Source: an uncultured Pelagibacteraceae bacterium (GTDB taxonomy: Bacteria; Pseudomonadota; Alphaproteobacteria; Pelagibacterales; Pelagibacteraceae). Taken from it: DNA of 64,000 nucleotides. The stretch covers positions 1-64,000 of the forward strand of contig CACNFS010000003.1 in the NCBI GenBank assembly GCA_902619835.1. The letters are read 5' to 3'. Position 1 is the first letter of the stretch. Every line of letters begins with the position of its first letter. The notes beneath the pieces are model-generated. The model saw only the letters and a list, made by a program, of their open reading frames with translations, was not told the DNA's origin and did no database searches. Positions 34,583 to 44,280 of this stretch are shown here, piece by piece. The translations under genes and the position numbers were made by a program.

Positions 34583-37450
34583 ATGATTGACGATAACTCA
34601 AAAGAATTTATTAAAAGACATATTGGTCCTTCTGAAGAAGATCAGTCAAAAATGTTGCAATATGTCGGGTATAAATCATTAGAGGATTTAATGAGTAATA
34701 CAGTACCAGAAAAAATCTTATTAAAAGACGATCTTAAGATTGATCAGCCAATGTCAGAGAACGATGCTTTAAAAAAATTAAAATCTATATCTAAAAAAAA
34801 TAAAATCTTTAAAAATTTTATTGGAATGGGATACTATAACTCTATTACACCTAATGTAATTCTTAGAAATATTTTAGAAAATCCAGGATGGTACACGTCT
34901 TATACACCTTATCAGCCTGAAGTGGCGCAAGGTCGTCTTGAAATGCTTTTAAATTTTCAACAATCAATTATTGACTTAACAGGCATGGATATAGCTAACG
35001 CTTCTTTATTGGATGAAGCAACAGCAACAGCAGAAGCAGTAGGTTTAAGTCAGAGATTAGATAAGATTAATTCAAAAAAAATATTTATTTCAAGCAATTG
35101 TAATCCTCAGACAATTGATCTCATTAAGACTAGAACAAATCCTTTTGGTTTAGAATTGATCATTGGTGATGAAAAAAAAGAACTTTCAAAAATTAATGAA
35201 GATATAATTTGCGGTGTTTTATCTTATCCGGGAACTTTAGGTGAGATAAACGATCCTAGTGAAAGCATCAGTCAAATTCACAAAAAAAACGGAAAAGCCA
35301 TTTTGGTTTGTGACTTATTGGCTTTAGCTAGATTAAAAACTCCAGCTGAACTTGGAGCTGACATCGCTGTCGGTAGTGCTCAAAGATTTGGTATTCCAAT
35401 GGGTTACGGCGGGCCTCATGCTGCATTTTTTGCTACAAAAGAAGAATTTAAAAGATCAATGCCAGGAAGAATAATAGGCGTTTCAAAAGATAGACACGGA
35501 AAAAAAGCTTACAGGCTTTCTTTACAAACTAGAGAGCAACACATTCGAAGAGATAAAGCGACAAGCAATATTTGTACTGCTCAAGCTTTATTGGCTATCA
35601 TTTCTGCTGCTTTTGCAATTTATCATGGACCTGAAGGAATACTTAAAATTGCGAATAGAACTTCTAAATTAGCAAAAATTTTTGCTGATAATATTAAAAT
35701 AAGCGGTTTTAAAATTCTATCAGATCATTTCTTTGATACCGTTACGATTAAAACCAATGAAAAAACAGATCCTATTTTCGAGGCTGCACTAAAAGAGAAT
35801 ATAAACCTTAGAAAAGTTGATAAAGATCATTTATCTGTTGCGTTTGATGAAGCAAAAAAACTTGATGATGTAAACTTATTGTTAAAAATATTCGGAATAA
35901 CTCAAGTAATTAAACAAGACGTTAAGGTGGAATTAGATAATCTCCCAAAAAATCTTTTAAGAACTTCAAAATACTTAACTCATCCAGTTTTTAACAAATA
36001 CCATTCTGAAACTGAGATGTTAAGATATCTAAAAAAACTAGAAGATTGCGATATTGCACTTAATAGATCAATGATTGCTTTAGGATCTTGTACAATGAAG
36101 CTCAATGCAACAGCAGAATTAATTCCTATTACTTGGAAAGAGTTTTCACTTCCACATCCTTTTGTTCCTACAAATCAAATGGAGGGTTATAAGATTCTTT
36201 TTAATGATCTAATAAATGATCTGAAAGAAATTACTGGATATGACGCAGTTTCTTTACAGCCTAACTCAGGGGCTCAAGGAGAGTATGCAGGTCTAATGAC
36301 TATAAGAAAATTCCATAAAAATAATAAACAAGAAAACCGTAACGTTTGTCTAATTCCTGACTCAGCTCATGGAACTAATCCAGCAAGTGCCCAAATGTGT
36401 GGGATGAAGGTGGTTGTAGTTAATTGTGACGAAGATGGAAACGTGGATATAGACGATCTTAAAAATAAAGCTGAAAAACACTCAAAAGACTTAGCTGCTT
36501 TAATGGTTACTTACCCCTCTACTCATGGAGTATTTGAAGAAAAAATTATGGATATTTGTGAAGTAATTCATAAGCATGGTGGACAAGTTTATATGGATGG
36601 AGCAAATCTAAACGCACTTGTAGGTGTCGCAAAACCAGGGAAATTTGGACCAGATGTCTGTCATATAAATTTACATAAAACATTTTGTATACCGCACGGT
36701 GGAGGCGGACCAGGAATGGGCCCAATCGCTTGCGCTAAGCATCTAGCTGATTTTTTACCAACACATGAAATTATTAAAGAGGCAGGCCCTAAGAATGGAA
36801 TGGGAGCTGTATCAGCTGCACCTTGGGGTAGTTCAAGCATACTTCCAATATCCTGGATGTATATAAAGATGATGGGCGCTGAAGGATTGAAAAAAGCATC
36901 ACAAGTTTCAATTTTAAATGCGAATTACATTTCAAAAAAATTATCTAAAGATTACAAAGTTCTTTATACGGGTAAAAATGGAAATGTAGCTCACGAATGT
37001 ATAATTGACATTCGACCAATTAAAGCAAGTTCAGGAATCTCTGAGGAGGATTTAGCTAAAAGGCTAATTGACTTTGGCTACCATGCTCCAACAATGTCAT
37101 GGCCTGTTGCTGGCACAATTATGATTGAGCCAACTGAAAGTGAAAATTTAGAAGAGATAGATAAATTTTGTAATGCTCTTATAAAAATTAAAAAAGAAAT
37201 TAATTTAGTGGAGTCATCAAAGTTTGACAAAATAGATAACCCACTGAAAAATGCACCTCATACTTATGGCGAATTAGCTTCCAATGAGTGGAAGCATGCT
37301 TACTCAAGAGAGGAAGCGGCTTTTCCCACTGAGTATGTAAAAAACAATAAATATTGGGCACCAGTTGCAAGAGTAGATAACGTTTTTGGAGATAGAAATT
37401 TAGTGTGTTCATGTCCTTCAATGGATGAATATAAAGATGAAGCTGCTTAA
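34583..37450 (+). CDS. gcvP: Glycine dehydrogenase (decarboxylating), P protein
   Basis: 955 residues, a single-chain P protein with both halves. The pyridoxal-phosphate lysine is K699 in HINLHKTFCIPHGGGGPG. It decarboxylates glycine and loads the aminomethyl group on lipoyl-GcvH. Complete and undisrupted. Only 9 bases separate its stop from the downstream flavoprotein gene, with no terminator visible, so readthrough into the lipid-modification genes is likely. Confidence 0.97.
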   Translation: MIDDNSKEFIKRHIGPSEEDQSKMLQYVGYKSLEDLMSNTVPEKILLKDDLKIDQPMSENDALKKLKSISKKNKIFKNFIGMGYYNSITPNVILRNILENPGWYTSYTPYQPEVAQGRLEMLLNFQQSIIDLTGMDIANASLLDEATATAEAVGLSQRLDKINSKKIFISSNCNPQTIDLIKTRTNPFGLELIIGDEKKELSKINEDIICGVLSYPGTLGEINDPSESISQIHKKNGKAILVCDLLALARLKTPAELGADIAVGSAQRFGIPMGYGGPHAAFFATKEEFKRSMPGRIIGVSKDRHGKKAYRLSLQTREQHIRRDKATSNICTAQALLAIISAAFAIYHGPEGILKIANRTSKLAKIFADNIKISGFKILSDHFFDTVTIKTNEKTDPIFEAALKENINLRKVDKDHLSVAFDEAKKLDDVNLLLKIFGITQVIKQDVKVELDNLPKNLLRTSKYLTHPVFNKYHSETEMLRYLKKLEDCDIALNRSMIALGSCTMKLNATAELIPITWKEFSLPHPFVPTNQMEGYKILFNDLINDLKEITGYDAVSLQPNSGAQGEYAGLMTIRKFHKNNKQENRNVCLIPDSAHGTNPASAQMCGMKVVVVNCDEDGNVDIDDLKNKAEKHSKDLAALMVTYPSTHGVFEEKIMDICEVIHKHGGQVYMDGANLNALVGVAKPGKFGPDVCHINLHKTFCIPHGGGGPGMGPIACAKHLADFLPTHEIIKEAGPKNGMGAVSAAPWGSSSILPISWMYIKMMGAEGLKKASQVSILNANYISKKLSKDYKVLYTGKNGNVAHECIIDIRPIKASSGISEEDLAKRLIDFGYHAPTMSWPVAGTIMIEPTESENLEEIDKFCNALIKIKKEINLVESSKFDKIDNPLKNAPHTYGELASNEWKHAYSREEAAFPTEYVKNNKYWAPVARVDNVFGDRNLVCSCPSMDEYKDEAA

Positions 37451-37459
37451 TCTTTTTTA

Positions 37460-38686
37460 ATGAAAGTTGCTGTTATCGGCTCAGGCATTTCAGGATTATC
37501 CTCCGCATATTTTCTCTCAAAAAAATATAAAGTTGATTTATACGAAAAAGACGACCATTTTGGAGGACACTCTTATACTTACGACATCAAAGAAAATGGC
37601 AAAGTAGTTCCAGTAGACCTTGGATTTATTGTTTTTAATGAGATCACGTATCCAAATTTAATAAATTTTTTCAATGAATTAAATGTTCCTTATGAAAAAA
37701 GCGACATGTCTTTTTCTGTATCGATAAAAAATAGCAACGTTGAGTATAGCGGAAGCGGTTTAAGTGGTATTTTTACTAATAAATTGAATCTATTTAATTT
37801 TAAATTTTTATATATGATTAGAGAAATTATCTCATTCTACAAAACTGCACCAGGATTATTACAAAGTGAAATTAAAGATGAAACATTAGGGAATTTTCTT
37901 AACAAAAAAAAGTTTTCAAAATACTTTATCGATTACCACTTGATGCCCATGGTTGCTGCTATCTGGTCTATGCCATTTAATAAAGCAAAGGAAATGCCAT
38001 TAAAATTTTTTTTGAATTTTTTTACTAATCACGGCTTATTTAAATTTAAGAATAGACCACAATGGTTTACAGTTTCAAACAGAAGTAGAGCTTATGTAAA
38101 AAAAGTTACAGATAAAATAAGTGGTGAAATTTTTAAAAATTACAAAGTCGACAAGTTAATTAGAAGCGATGACAATATCAGAGTAATTATTGGCAATGAA
38201 TATGTTGACTACGATCAAGTAGTTTTAGCCTCACATGCAGATCAAAGCTTAAAAATGATCGAAAAACCAACTGATCAAGAAAAGAACATTTTGGAAAAAT
38301 TTAATTATGTAAAAAATGAGGCTTATTTACATACCGATGAAAGACTAATGCCTCGTAAAAAAAAAGCTTGGTCTAGTTGGAATTCTGTTTCAGAGGAAGA
38401 AAAAACATGCATTACTTATTGGCTGAATAAACTTCAAAACTTAGAAACTTCTAAAAATTATTTTTTAACTTTAAACCCTATTTATAAAATTAATGAAAAT
38501 TCTGTTATAAAAAAAGTTTATTTTACTCACCCATATTTAAACTCAAAGAATACCGCGCTTCAAAAAGATCTAGGATTAATACAAGGTAAAAAAAGGACTT
38601 GGTTTTGTGGAAGTTATTTTGGTTACGGTTTTCATGAAGATGGATTAAAATCTTCTTTAGATTTAATAAATAACTTTAAAATTTGA
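37460..38686 (+). CDS. FAD-dependent oxidoreductase (amine-oxidase fold), lipid-modification cluster
   Basis: 408 residues. Dinucleotide fold VIGSGISGLSSAYFLSKK, GGHSYTYDI and GSYFGYGFHEDGLKSS at the C-terminal FAD site. This family regularly occurs with DUF1365 and cyclopropane-synthase-like genes. In Rhodobacter-type furan fatty-acid synthesis a flavoprotein of this kind (UfaD) desaturates the methylated acyl chain. Assignment to that step here is inference from the gene order. Overlaps the DUF1365 gene (TGATG). Confidence 0.82.
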   Translation: MKVAVIGSGISGLSSAYFLSKKYKVDLYEKDDHFGGHSYTYDIKENGKVVPVDLGFIVFNEITYPNLINFFNELNVPYEKSDMSFSVSIKNSNVEYSGSGLSGIFTNKLNLFNFKFLYMIREIISFYKTAPGLLQSEIKDETLGNFLNKKKFSKYFIDYHLMPMVAAIWSMPFNKAKEMPLKFFLNFFTNHGLFKFKNRPQWFTVSNRSRAYVKKVTDKISGEIFKNYKVDKLIRSDDNIRVIIGNEYVDYDQVVLASHADQSLKMIEKPTDQEKNILEKFNYVKNEAYLHTDERLMPRKKKAWSSWNSVSEEEKTCITYWLNKLQNLETSKNYFLTLNPIYKINENSVIKKVYFTHPYLNSKNTALQKDLGLIQGKKRTWFCGSYFGYGFHEDGLKSSLDLINNFKI

Positions 38687-39444
38687 TGAACTCCTGTATT
38701 TATAATGGTGAAGTAACTCATACAAGATTTAAACCTGTAAGACATTTTTTTAAATATAAAACTTTTTCATTATTAGTTGATTTAGATGAAATCGATCAAT
38801 TAGACAGATCAGTAAATATTTTCTCCTATAATAAATTTAATATCTTCAGCTTTTATGACAAAGATCATGGAGAGCGTGACGGAAGTAATTTAAAGGAGTG
38901 GGTTCTTAAAAATATTAACAAGTTCAATATAAACGGTAAAATTAATAAAATTAAATTACTTTGTTATCCAAGAATTTTTGGATATGTGTTTAATCCCTTA
39001 AGTATTTTTTATTGCTACGAGGACAATAAATTAAAGGCAATTTTTTACGAGGTAAAAAATACTTTTAATGAGCAGCATACATACATTTTTAAAATTAAAG
39101 ATAACGAGGAAATAGCTCAAAAATGCAAAAAAAAGTTTTATGTATCACCATTTATGGACATGGAAACTTACTATAATTTTAAATTACTTAATCCAAATGA
39201 TAAACTCTCAGTCTTTATTAAACAAACAGACTCGACAGGAACAATTTTAACAGCTACCCAAACAGGAGAGAGAAAGGAATTGAGCTCTAAACAACTCGTA
39301 GTTAATTTTTTTAAATATCCTTTAATGACAATTAAAATTATTGGTTCGATACATTTTGAAGCATTACTTTTATGGAAAAAAGGAGCAATATATAGAAAAA
39401 GAGATGCTAAATTAAAAAATAATTTAAGTTACGAAGAATATTAA
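38686..39444 (+). CDS. DUF1365 family protein
   Basis: 252 residues from ATG 38686, which overlaps the preceding TGA. An in-frame TTG three bases earlier is less likely. Family pattern: IYNGEVTHTRFKPVRHFFKYK at the N-terminus, YPRIFGYVFNPLSIFYCY in the middle, FYVSPFMDMETYY later. Molecular role unknown; always linked with the flavoprotein and CFA-type methyltransferase, so a role in acyl-chain modification is likely. TAATG overlap with the next gene. Confidence 0.88.
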   Translation: MNSCIYNGEVTHTRFKPVRHFFKYKTFSLLVDLDEIDQLDRSVNIFSYNKFNIFSFYDKDHGERDGSNLKEWVLKNINKFNINGKINKIKLLCYPRIFGYVFNPLSIFYCYEDNKLKAIFYEVKNTFNEQHTYIFKIKDNEEIAQKCKKKFYVSPFMDMETYYNFKLLNPNDKLSVFIKQTDSTGTILTATQTGERKELSSKQLVVNFFKYPLMTIKIIGSIHFEALLLWKKGAIYRKRDAKLKNNLSYEEY

Positions 39445-40634
39445 TGAGTCTAAAAAAAATTTCAGAAAAATTTGTTTTGAACAAATTAAAGAAAATTTCG
39501 CAAGGAAATCTTAAACTAATTAATTATGATGGACAAGTTTTTCACTTTGGCGACTTAGAAAGCAAATTATCCTCAAATATCAAAATTAACAATCCTAATT
39601 TTTATTTAAACGTCGTTATGGGTGGAAGCTCAGCTTTAGGAGAAGCGCATATGAAAAAAGATTTTTATACATCAAATTTGACTGATTTAATTGAGCTTAC
39701 TGCGAGAAATATCAACACAATCTATTCTTTTTCAGGAAGTTTAAAATTACAAAAAATCAAAAATTTTCTGAAAAAAATATTTGCATCAAATACAAAGTCT
39801 AAAAGTATAAAATATATTTCAAAACATTATGATTTAGGGAATGAATTTTTTTCATTATGGCTTGATCAATCTCTTACTTATTCTAGTGCAGTTTATAAAA
39901 ACGAGAAAGATAATTTAGAAATCGCTCAAAGAAATAAATTTCAAGAACTTATTAATTTAATGAATATAAAAGACGGCAATAAGGTTTTAGAAATTGGATG
40001 TGGTTGGGGCGGTTTCGCTGAATTCCTAGCTAAAAATTATGATGTAAGTGTGGATTGTATTACGATTTCAAAAAATCAATATGAATTTACAAAAAAAAAG
40101 ATATTCAACTCAGGTTTAAACAATAAAGTTAATGTAAAGTTTTTAGATTACAGAGACCTTCAGGAAAAATATGATCACGTAGCTTCAATAGAAATGATTG
40201 AGGCTGTCGGTGAAAAATATATGGACCAATATTTTGGCACAATAAAAAAAGTGCTTAATAATAATGGAACTGCTGCTATTCAAGGTATCGTGATAAAAGA
40301 TGTTTTATTTGAAAGATATAGGGCAAATGAAGATTTTATTCAAAAATATATATTTCCAGGTGGTTTTTTACCTTCAATTAAATTTATGGAAAATATTATT
40401 AAAAAAAATGACCTCAAACTTGAAAAAATTAATACTTACTCGGATGATTATGCCAGAACTTTAGCAACTTGGAGAAAAAATTTTTTAGGTGTTTGGGAAA
40501 AAATTAGTCCACTTGGTTTTGATGATTATTTTAAGCGAATGTGGGAATTTTATTTATCCTATTGTGAAGGAGGTTTTAAGTCTAGAAACATTAACTTGAT
40601 TCAATTCTCTATGTCTAATAGATATTCGTCATGA
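39444..40634 (+). CDS. Cyclopropane-fatty-acyl-phospholipid synthase family methyltransferase
   Basis: 396 residues. SAM-binding EIGCGWGGFAEFLAKNYD, the preceding SKHYDLGNEFFSLWLDQSLTYSSAVY and the YIFPGGFLPS segment define the CFA family. CFA synthase adds a methylene across acyl double bonds; the closely related UfaM of alphaproteobacteria adds a methyl group in furan fatty-acid synthesis. Sequence alone cannot separate the two here, but the flanking flavoprotein favours the UfaM-like option. ATGA overlap with the DUF3833 gene. Confidence 0.85.
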   Translation: MSLKKISEKFVLNKLKKISQGNLKLINYDGQVFHFGDLESKLSSNIKINNPNFYLNVVMGGSSALGEAHMKKDFYTSNLTDLIELTARNINTIYSFSGSLKLQKIKNFLKKIFASNTKSKSIKYISKHYDLGNEFFSLWLDQSLTYSSAVYKNEKDNLEIAQRNKFQELINLMNIKDGNKVLEIGCGWGGFAEFLAKNYDVSVDCITISKNQYEFTKKKIFNSGLNNKVNVKFLDYRDLQEKYDHVASIEMIEAVGEKYMDQYFGTIKKVLNNNGTAAIQGIVIKDVLFERYRANEDFIQKYIFPGGFLPSIKFMENIIKKNDLKLEKINTYSDDYARTLATWRKNFLGVWEKISPLGFDDYFKRMWEFYLSYCEGGFKSRNINLIQFSMSNRYSS

Positions 40635-41155
40635 AAAAATTTATAATACTATTTCTACTAATTTTAACAACAGGATGTGCAAACAAAATGAAACCAACTG
40701 ATTTTAAAGACCAAAAACCAAGACTAGTTATTGAAAATTATTTATCAGGCAATGTTAAAGCTTGGGGAGTATTACAAAATAGATCTGGAAAAGTTACAAG
40801 ACAATTTAAAGCTGATTTAAACGGAAAATGGGATGGCTCCAAGTTAATTTTAGATGAAGTTTTTGATTGGAACGATGGGGAAAGACAAACTCGTCAATGG
40901 ACAATTAAAAAAATTGATGAGCATAATTATGATGGAACAGCATCTGATGTAGTTGGAACAGCTAAAGGATATTCATACGGTCCAGCTTTTAAATTTGAGT
41001 ATGTATTACTTGTGCCAGTTAAAGGCAAAAATATTAAAATTACTTTTGATGATTGGATTTTCATGCAAGACGAGCGTGTGGCAATAAACAGAGCTACAAT
41101 GACTAAATTCGGAATTAAAGTTGCTGAATTAACTGTAATGTTTGTAAAAGATTAA
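40631..41155 (+). CDS. DUF3833 family lipoprotein
   Basis: 174 residues with a lipoprotein signal ending LTTGC (lipobox Cys about residue 16). The mature part carries GKWDGSKLILDEVFDWNDGERQTRQW and DDWIFMQDERVAINRATMTKFG, matching DUF3833. Usual partner of the DUF1365/CFA cluster; no reaction is known. One base separates it from sodB. Confidence 0.87.
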   Translation: MKKFIILFLLILTTGCANKMKPTDFKDQKPRLVIENYLSGNVKAWGVLQNRSGKVTRQFKADLNGKWDGSKLILDEVFDWNDGERQTRQWTIKKIDEHNYDGTASDVVGTAKGYSYGPAFKFEYVLLVPVKGKNIKITFDDWIFMQDERVAINRATMTKFGIKVAELTVMFVKD

Positions 41156-41156
41156 T

Positions 41157-41747
41157 ATGTTCGAACTTCCTAAATTAGATTACGCTAATTCGGCTCTTTC
41201 TCCAATAATGTCTGAACAAACTTTGGATTTACATCACGGTAAACACCATCAAACATATATTACAAATCTAAATAATTTAATAAAAGGTTCCGATTATGAA
41301 AAATTGTCTTTGGAAGATATAATTAAAAAATCTTCTATCGAAAAAAAAATAGGTATTTTTAACAATGCTAGCCAGCACTGGAATCATAATCTTTTTTGGA
41401 AATGCATGAAACCTAATGGCGGAGGAAATGTTCCATCTAAACTTGAAAATAAGATAAAAAAAGATTTCGGAAGTTTTGAAAAATTTAGGGAGGAATTCAT
41501 CAATGCTGGAGTTACTCAATTTGGATCTGGTTGGTGTTGGTTATCTTTAAAAGAAAAAGAAGATAAGCTTGTAGTAACTAAATCACCAAATGCTGAAAAC
41601 CCAATAATTCACAATATGAAACCTATATTAGGGTGTGATGTTTGGGAGCATTCTTATTACTTAGATTACAGAAACAAAAGACCAGCTTACTTAGAAAATT
41701 TTTTTGATAAACTAATTAATTGGGAATATATCGACTCTCTTCTTTAA
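41157..41747 (+). CDS. sodB: Superoxide dismutase, iron type
   Basis: 196 residues. Metal ligands H26 (LHHGKHH), H77 (SQHWNH), D161 and H165 (DVWEHSYY). Q73 in the first half and FGSGW without the manganese-type Gln position point to an iron enzyme. Cytoplasmic (no signal). It ends the operon that begins at the glycine riboswitch and converges directly on the SDR gene. Confidence 0.93.
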   Translation: MFELPKLDYANSALSPIMSEQTLDLHHGKHHQTYITNLNNLIKGSDYEKLSLEDIIKKSSIEKKIGIFNNASQHWNHNLFWKCMKPNGGGNVPSKLENKIKKDFGSFEKFREEFINAGVTQFGSGWCWLSLKEKEDKLVVTKSPNAENPIIHNMKPILGCDVWEHSYYLDYRNKRPAYLENFFDKLINWEYIDSLL

Positions 41748-42500
41748 CTATCTTTTGACAAGCTTGTCTACTAAAAATAAATAAATTCTATAAGGTAATA
41801 TTCTTAAAAATTTTAAAGTTAAAGTTAAGCCTTTTGGGAAATGAATTTCAAAAGCATTTCCTTTCACTAATCCATTAAATATTTTTTCTGCAGCGTATTT
41901 AGGAGTTTTTAAAAACGGCATAGGAAATTCATTTTTATCAGTCAATGGAGTTTTAATGAAACCTGGTGATATAACAGAGACTCTTACCCCAAATTTTTTA
42001 AAATCAAAGTAAATACTTTCACTAAAATTAGTTAGAGCAGCTTTTGAAGGACCATAACCACTAGAATTAGGCAGTCCCCTATAACCAGCTATCGATGAAA
42101 CAATAGAAATGTGTCCAGATTTTTTATTTTTAAAATAATCTTCAACAGATTTTACACAGTCGATTACACCCAAAAAATTAACATTCATTACATTTTTAAT
42201 TTTATCTGGATCTATATTTTGCTCATCTTTTGGTTCATAAGTCCCGCTTGAAAATAGACATATATCTAAATTTTCAAACTCTTTAATAATATTTTTAAAA
42301 ACGTCGCTTATTTGAGATCGATTTGTTACATCTAACGGAAACGATTTAATATTTGGATTTTTAGCTAATTCATCAAGTAACTCTTTTCTTCTAGCAGATA
42401 CAGCTACTTTCCATCCTTCATTAGCAAATTTTTCAGCTACAGCCTTTCCTATCCCACTACTTGCACCTGTAATCCATATTTTTTTCTGATTTTCTGACAT
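41748..42500 (-). CDS. Short-chain dehydrogenase/reductase
   Basis: 250 residues. Cofactor motif TGASSGIGKAVA and catalytic SSIAGYRGLPNSSGYGPSK (Ser, Tyr, Lys). A basic C-terminal tail with LRILPYRIYLFLVDKLVKR could contact the membrane. SDRs of this kind frequently accompany photolyase/CFA stress clusters. Substrate unknown. Divergent from tspO. Confidence 0.85.
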   Translation of the reverse strand: MSENQKKIWITGASSGIGKAVAEKFANEGWKVAVSARRKELLDELAKNPNIKSFPLDVTNRSQISDVFKNIIKEFENLDICLFSSGTYEPKDEQNIDPDKIKNVMNVNFLGVIDCVKSVEDYFKNKKSGHISIVSSIAGYRGLPNSSGYGPSKAALTNFSESIYFDFKKFGVRVSVISPGFIKTPLTDKNEFPMPFLKTPKYAAEKIFNGLVKGNAFEIHFPKGLTLTLKFLRILPYRIYLFLVDKLVKR

Positions 42501-42521
42501 TAATTAGTTATATCTCATATT

Positions 42522-42986
42522 ATGACAAAGAATAAATATTTATCTTTAACTATAATTTTATTAATTACCTTTGTAGCACCTGCAATAGGAGGTTATGCGA
42601 CATCAGCATTTAAAGAGCCCTGGTACTCACAGATAATATTGCCAAGTTTTAACCCTCCAAGTTGGGTATTTGCACCTGTATGGTCGAGTTTATATTTTTT
42701 GATGTCATTAGCTATTTGGAAAATATGGATAAAAATTTTCGATAGTAAATTAATTAAATTATATTTTGTGCATATATTTTTTAATAGCACGTGGACCATT
42801 GTATTTTTTGGATTTCACCAAATTGGTTTAGCATTAATAAATCTTATTATAATTTTAGTATTTATAATTATTTTGATGAAAGAATACTTTAGCAAAGATA
42901 AAATTAGTTTCTATTTAATGATACCCTACATATCTTGGACAAGCTATGCGTTGGTTTTAAATAGCGCAATATTTTTATTGAATTAA
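42522..42986 (+). CDS. tspO: TspO/MBR family tryptophan-rich sensory protein
   Basis: 154 residues, five helices. Family hallmarks: IGGYATSAFKEPWYSQIILPSFNPPSWVFAPVWSSLY (W/P-rich loop) and NSTWTIVFFG. TspO binds porphyrins and is linked to oxygen and light stress in Rhodobacter. Its place within the photoprotective genes fits that role. Its stop overlaps the convergent HPP gene by 4 bases. Confidence 0.92.
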   Translation: MTKNKYLSLTIILLITFVAPAIGGYATSAFKEPWYSQIILPSFNPPSWVFAPVWSSLYFLMSLAIWKIWIKIFDSKLIKLYFVHIFFNSTWTIVFFGFHQIGLALINLIIILVFIIILMKEYFSKDKISFYLMIPYISWTSYALVLNSAIFLLN

Positions 42987-43453
42987 AACCATCTTTTTGG
43001 ATAAGTTCTTTTCAAGATAAATTTATTAATCAAAACCGATAGAAAAATTATAACAATAGTTCCGACAAATACTGGAAAAATAATATAATTAAGTGATACA
43101 TCAGCAAATAAAGCAATAAGAGGATTCGCTGCAGCTGGCGGATGTATTATTTTTAAATACATCATGAATGTAACAGTCGTTCCAACCGATAAACCAAGAG
43201 TGATAAATGAGATACCAAAAAATTCATTAAATAAAATTCCAATAATAATTCCTAAAAGGTGCCCAAAAAAAATATTTCGCGGTTGAGCAAACTCACTTTC
43301 GTGAAAGACTAAAACTATGAGAGTTGTAGAGCCAAAAGAGAACATTAACCAAAATCCTGTGGATGTTTCAAAGCTTAAAAATGATAATATTCCTATAATC
43401 ACTGAAGCTGCTACTCCTGCCACTAAAGGCTCAAAATTTTTAGATATTTTCAT
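42983..43453 (-). CDS. HPP family integral membrane protein
   Basis: 156 residues with four to five helices. The IHPPAAANPLIAL signature names the family. Some HPP proteins have been connected with nitrite transport in chloroplasts and cyanobacteria; the role here is unknown. Divergent from the inositol-monophosphatase-type gene with 35 AT-rich bases between starts. Confidence 0.85.
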   Translation of the reverse strand: MKISKNFEPLVAGVAASVIIGILSFLSFETSTGFWLMFSFGSTTLIVLVFHESEFAQPRNIFFGHLLGIIIGILFNEFFGISFITLGLSVGTTVTFMMYLKIIHPPAAANPLIALFADVSLNYIIFPVFVGTIVIIFLSVLINKFILKRTYPKRWF

Positions 43454-43488
43454 ATATATTTTATTTTAAATTAAGTTATATACACATA

Positions 43489-44280
43489 ATGAATTATAAA
43501 AAATCATTCAACTTTTTAAAAAAATTACCTTCAAAATTAAACTTATTTTATAAGAAAAAATCTAAATCTGGAATAAAAGTAAATAATAAATCTAAATCAA
43601 AAAAAGATTTTGATCCTGTGACAAATTTTGACAGAGCTTTCGAAAAATATATTCGAACTCTAATTAATAAGAATTTTCCTAATGACTCAATTATTGGAGA
43701 AGAATTTCAGGACAAGCCTTCATCAAATCATTTAAAATGGTCTATCGATCCTATTGATGGAACAAGAGCTTTCGTTATAGGTGCACCGACATGGTCAAAT
43801 TTAATTAGCTTGTCATATCATGACAAATCACTTTTAGGATTAGCTAATTTCCCAGAGCTTAATAAATATTATATAAATAACAAAAGTCATTCTTATGTTT
43901 TTAAAAATAATAAAGGATTTGTCCTTCGATCATCTAATAATGACAATCTAAAAACTATAAAAATTATTGGAAATTTTCACGGAACTTTAAGTTATGAAAG
44001 ACAGCGTAAAGTCATTAAAAAGTTTGGTTGGTCATTTAGGTTAGCTGGATTTGATGCCTTAAATTATTGTTTACTCGCAGAGGGGAAAGTTGATGCAGTT
44101 ATTGAGGCAAATTTAAAACCTTATGATATACTCCCATTAATACCAATTATAAAAAATTCTGGAGCAATAGTTACTAATTGGGATAATCAAGCTGCGGAAA
44201 ATGGAGGCAATATTTTGGCTACATCAAATAGAAGTTTACATCATAAAATTCTAAAACTTTTAAAACCTTTTGCAAAATAA
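43489..44280 (+). CDS. Inositol monophosphatase family phosphatase (possibly histidinol-phosphatase HisN type)
   Basis: 263 residues. Metal-binding motifs GEEFQDKP and WSIDPIDGTRAFVIGAPTW are complete, and the C-terminal Asp region reads AVIEANLKPYDILPLIPIIKNSG. The GAPTW and PYD-LP variations resemble the alphaproteobacterial HisN-type histidinol phosphatases, which would complete histidine synthesis. A general inositol or nucleotide phosphatase is the alternative. Ends directly at the YIP1-type gene start. Confidence 0.82.
   Translation: MNYKKSFNFLKKLPSKLNLFYKKKSKSGIKVNNKSKSKKDFDPVTNFDRAFEKYIRTLINKNFPNDSIIGEEFQDKPSSNHLKWSIDPIDGTRAFVIGAPTWSNLISLSYHDKSLLGLANFPELNKYYINNKSHSYVFKNNKGFVLRSSNNDNLKTIKIIGNFHGTLSYERQRKVIKKFGWSFRLAGFDALNYCLLAEGKVDAVIEANLKPYDILPLIPIIKNSGAIVTNWDNQAAENGGNILATSNRSLHHKILKLLKPFAK

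Noticed and set aside
37224-37252. Internal promoter TTGACA in the 3' part of gcvP
   Set aside because: The -35 at 37224-37229 is good, but no acceptable -10 lies 16-18 bases downstream.
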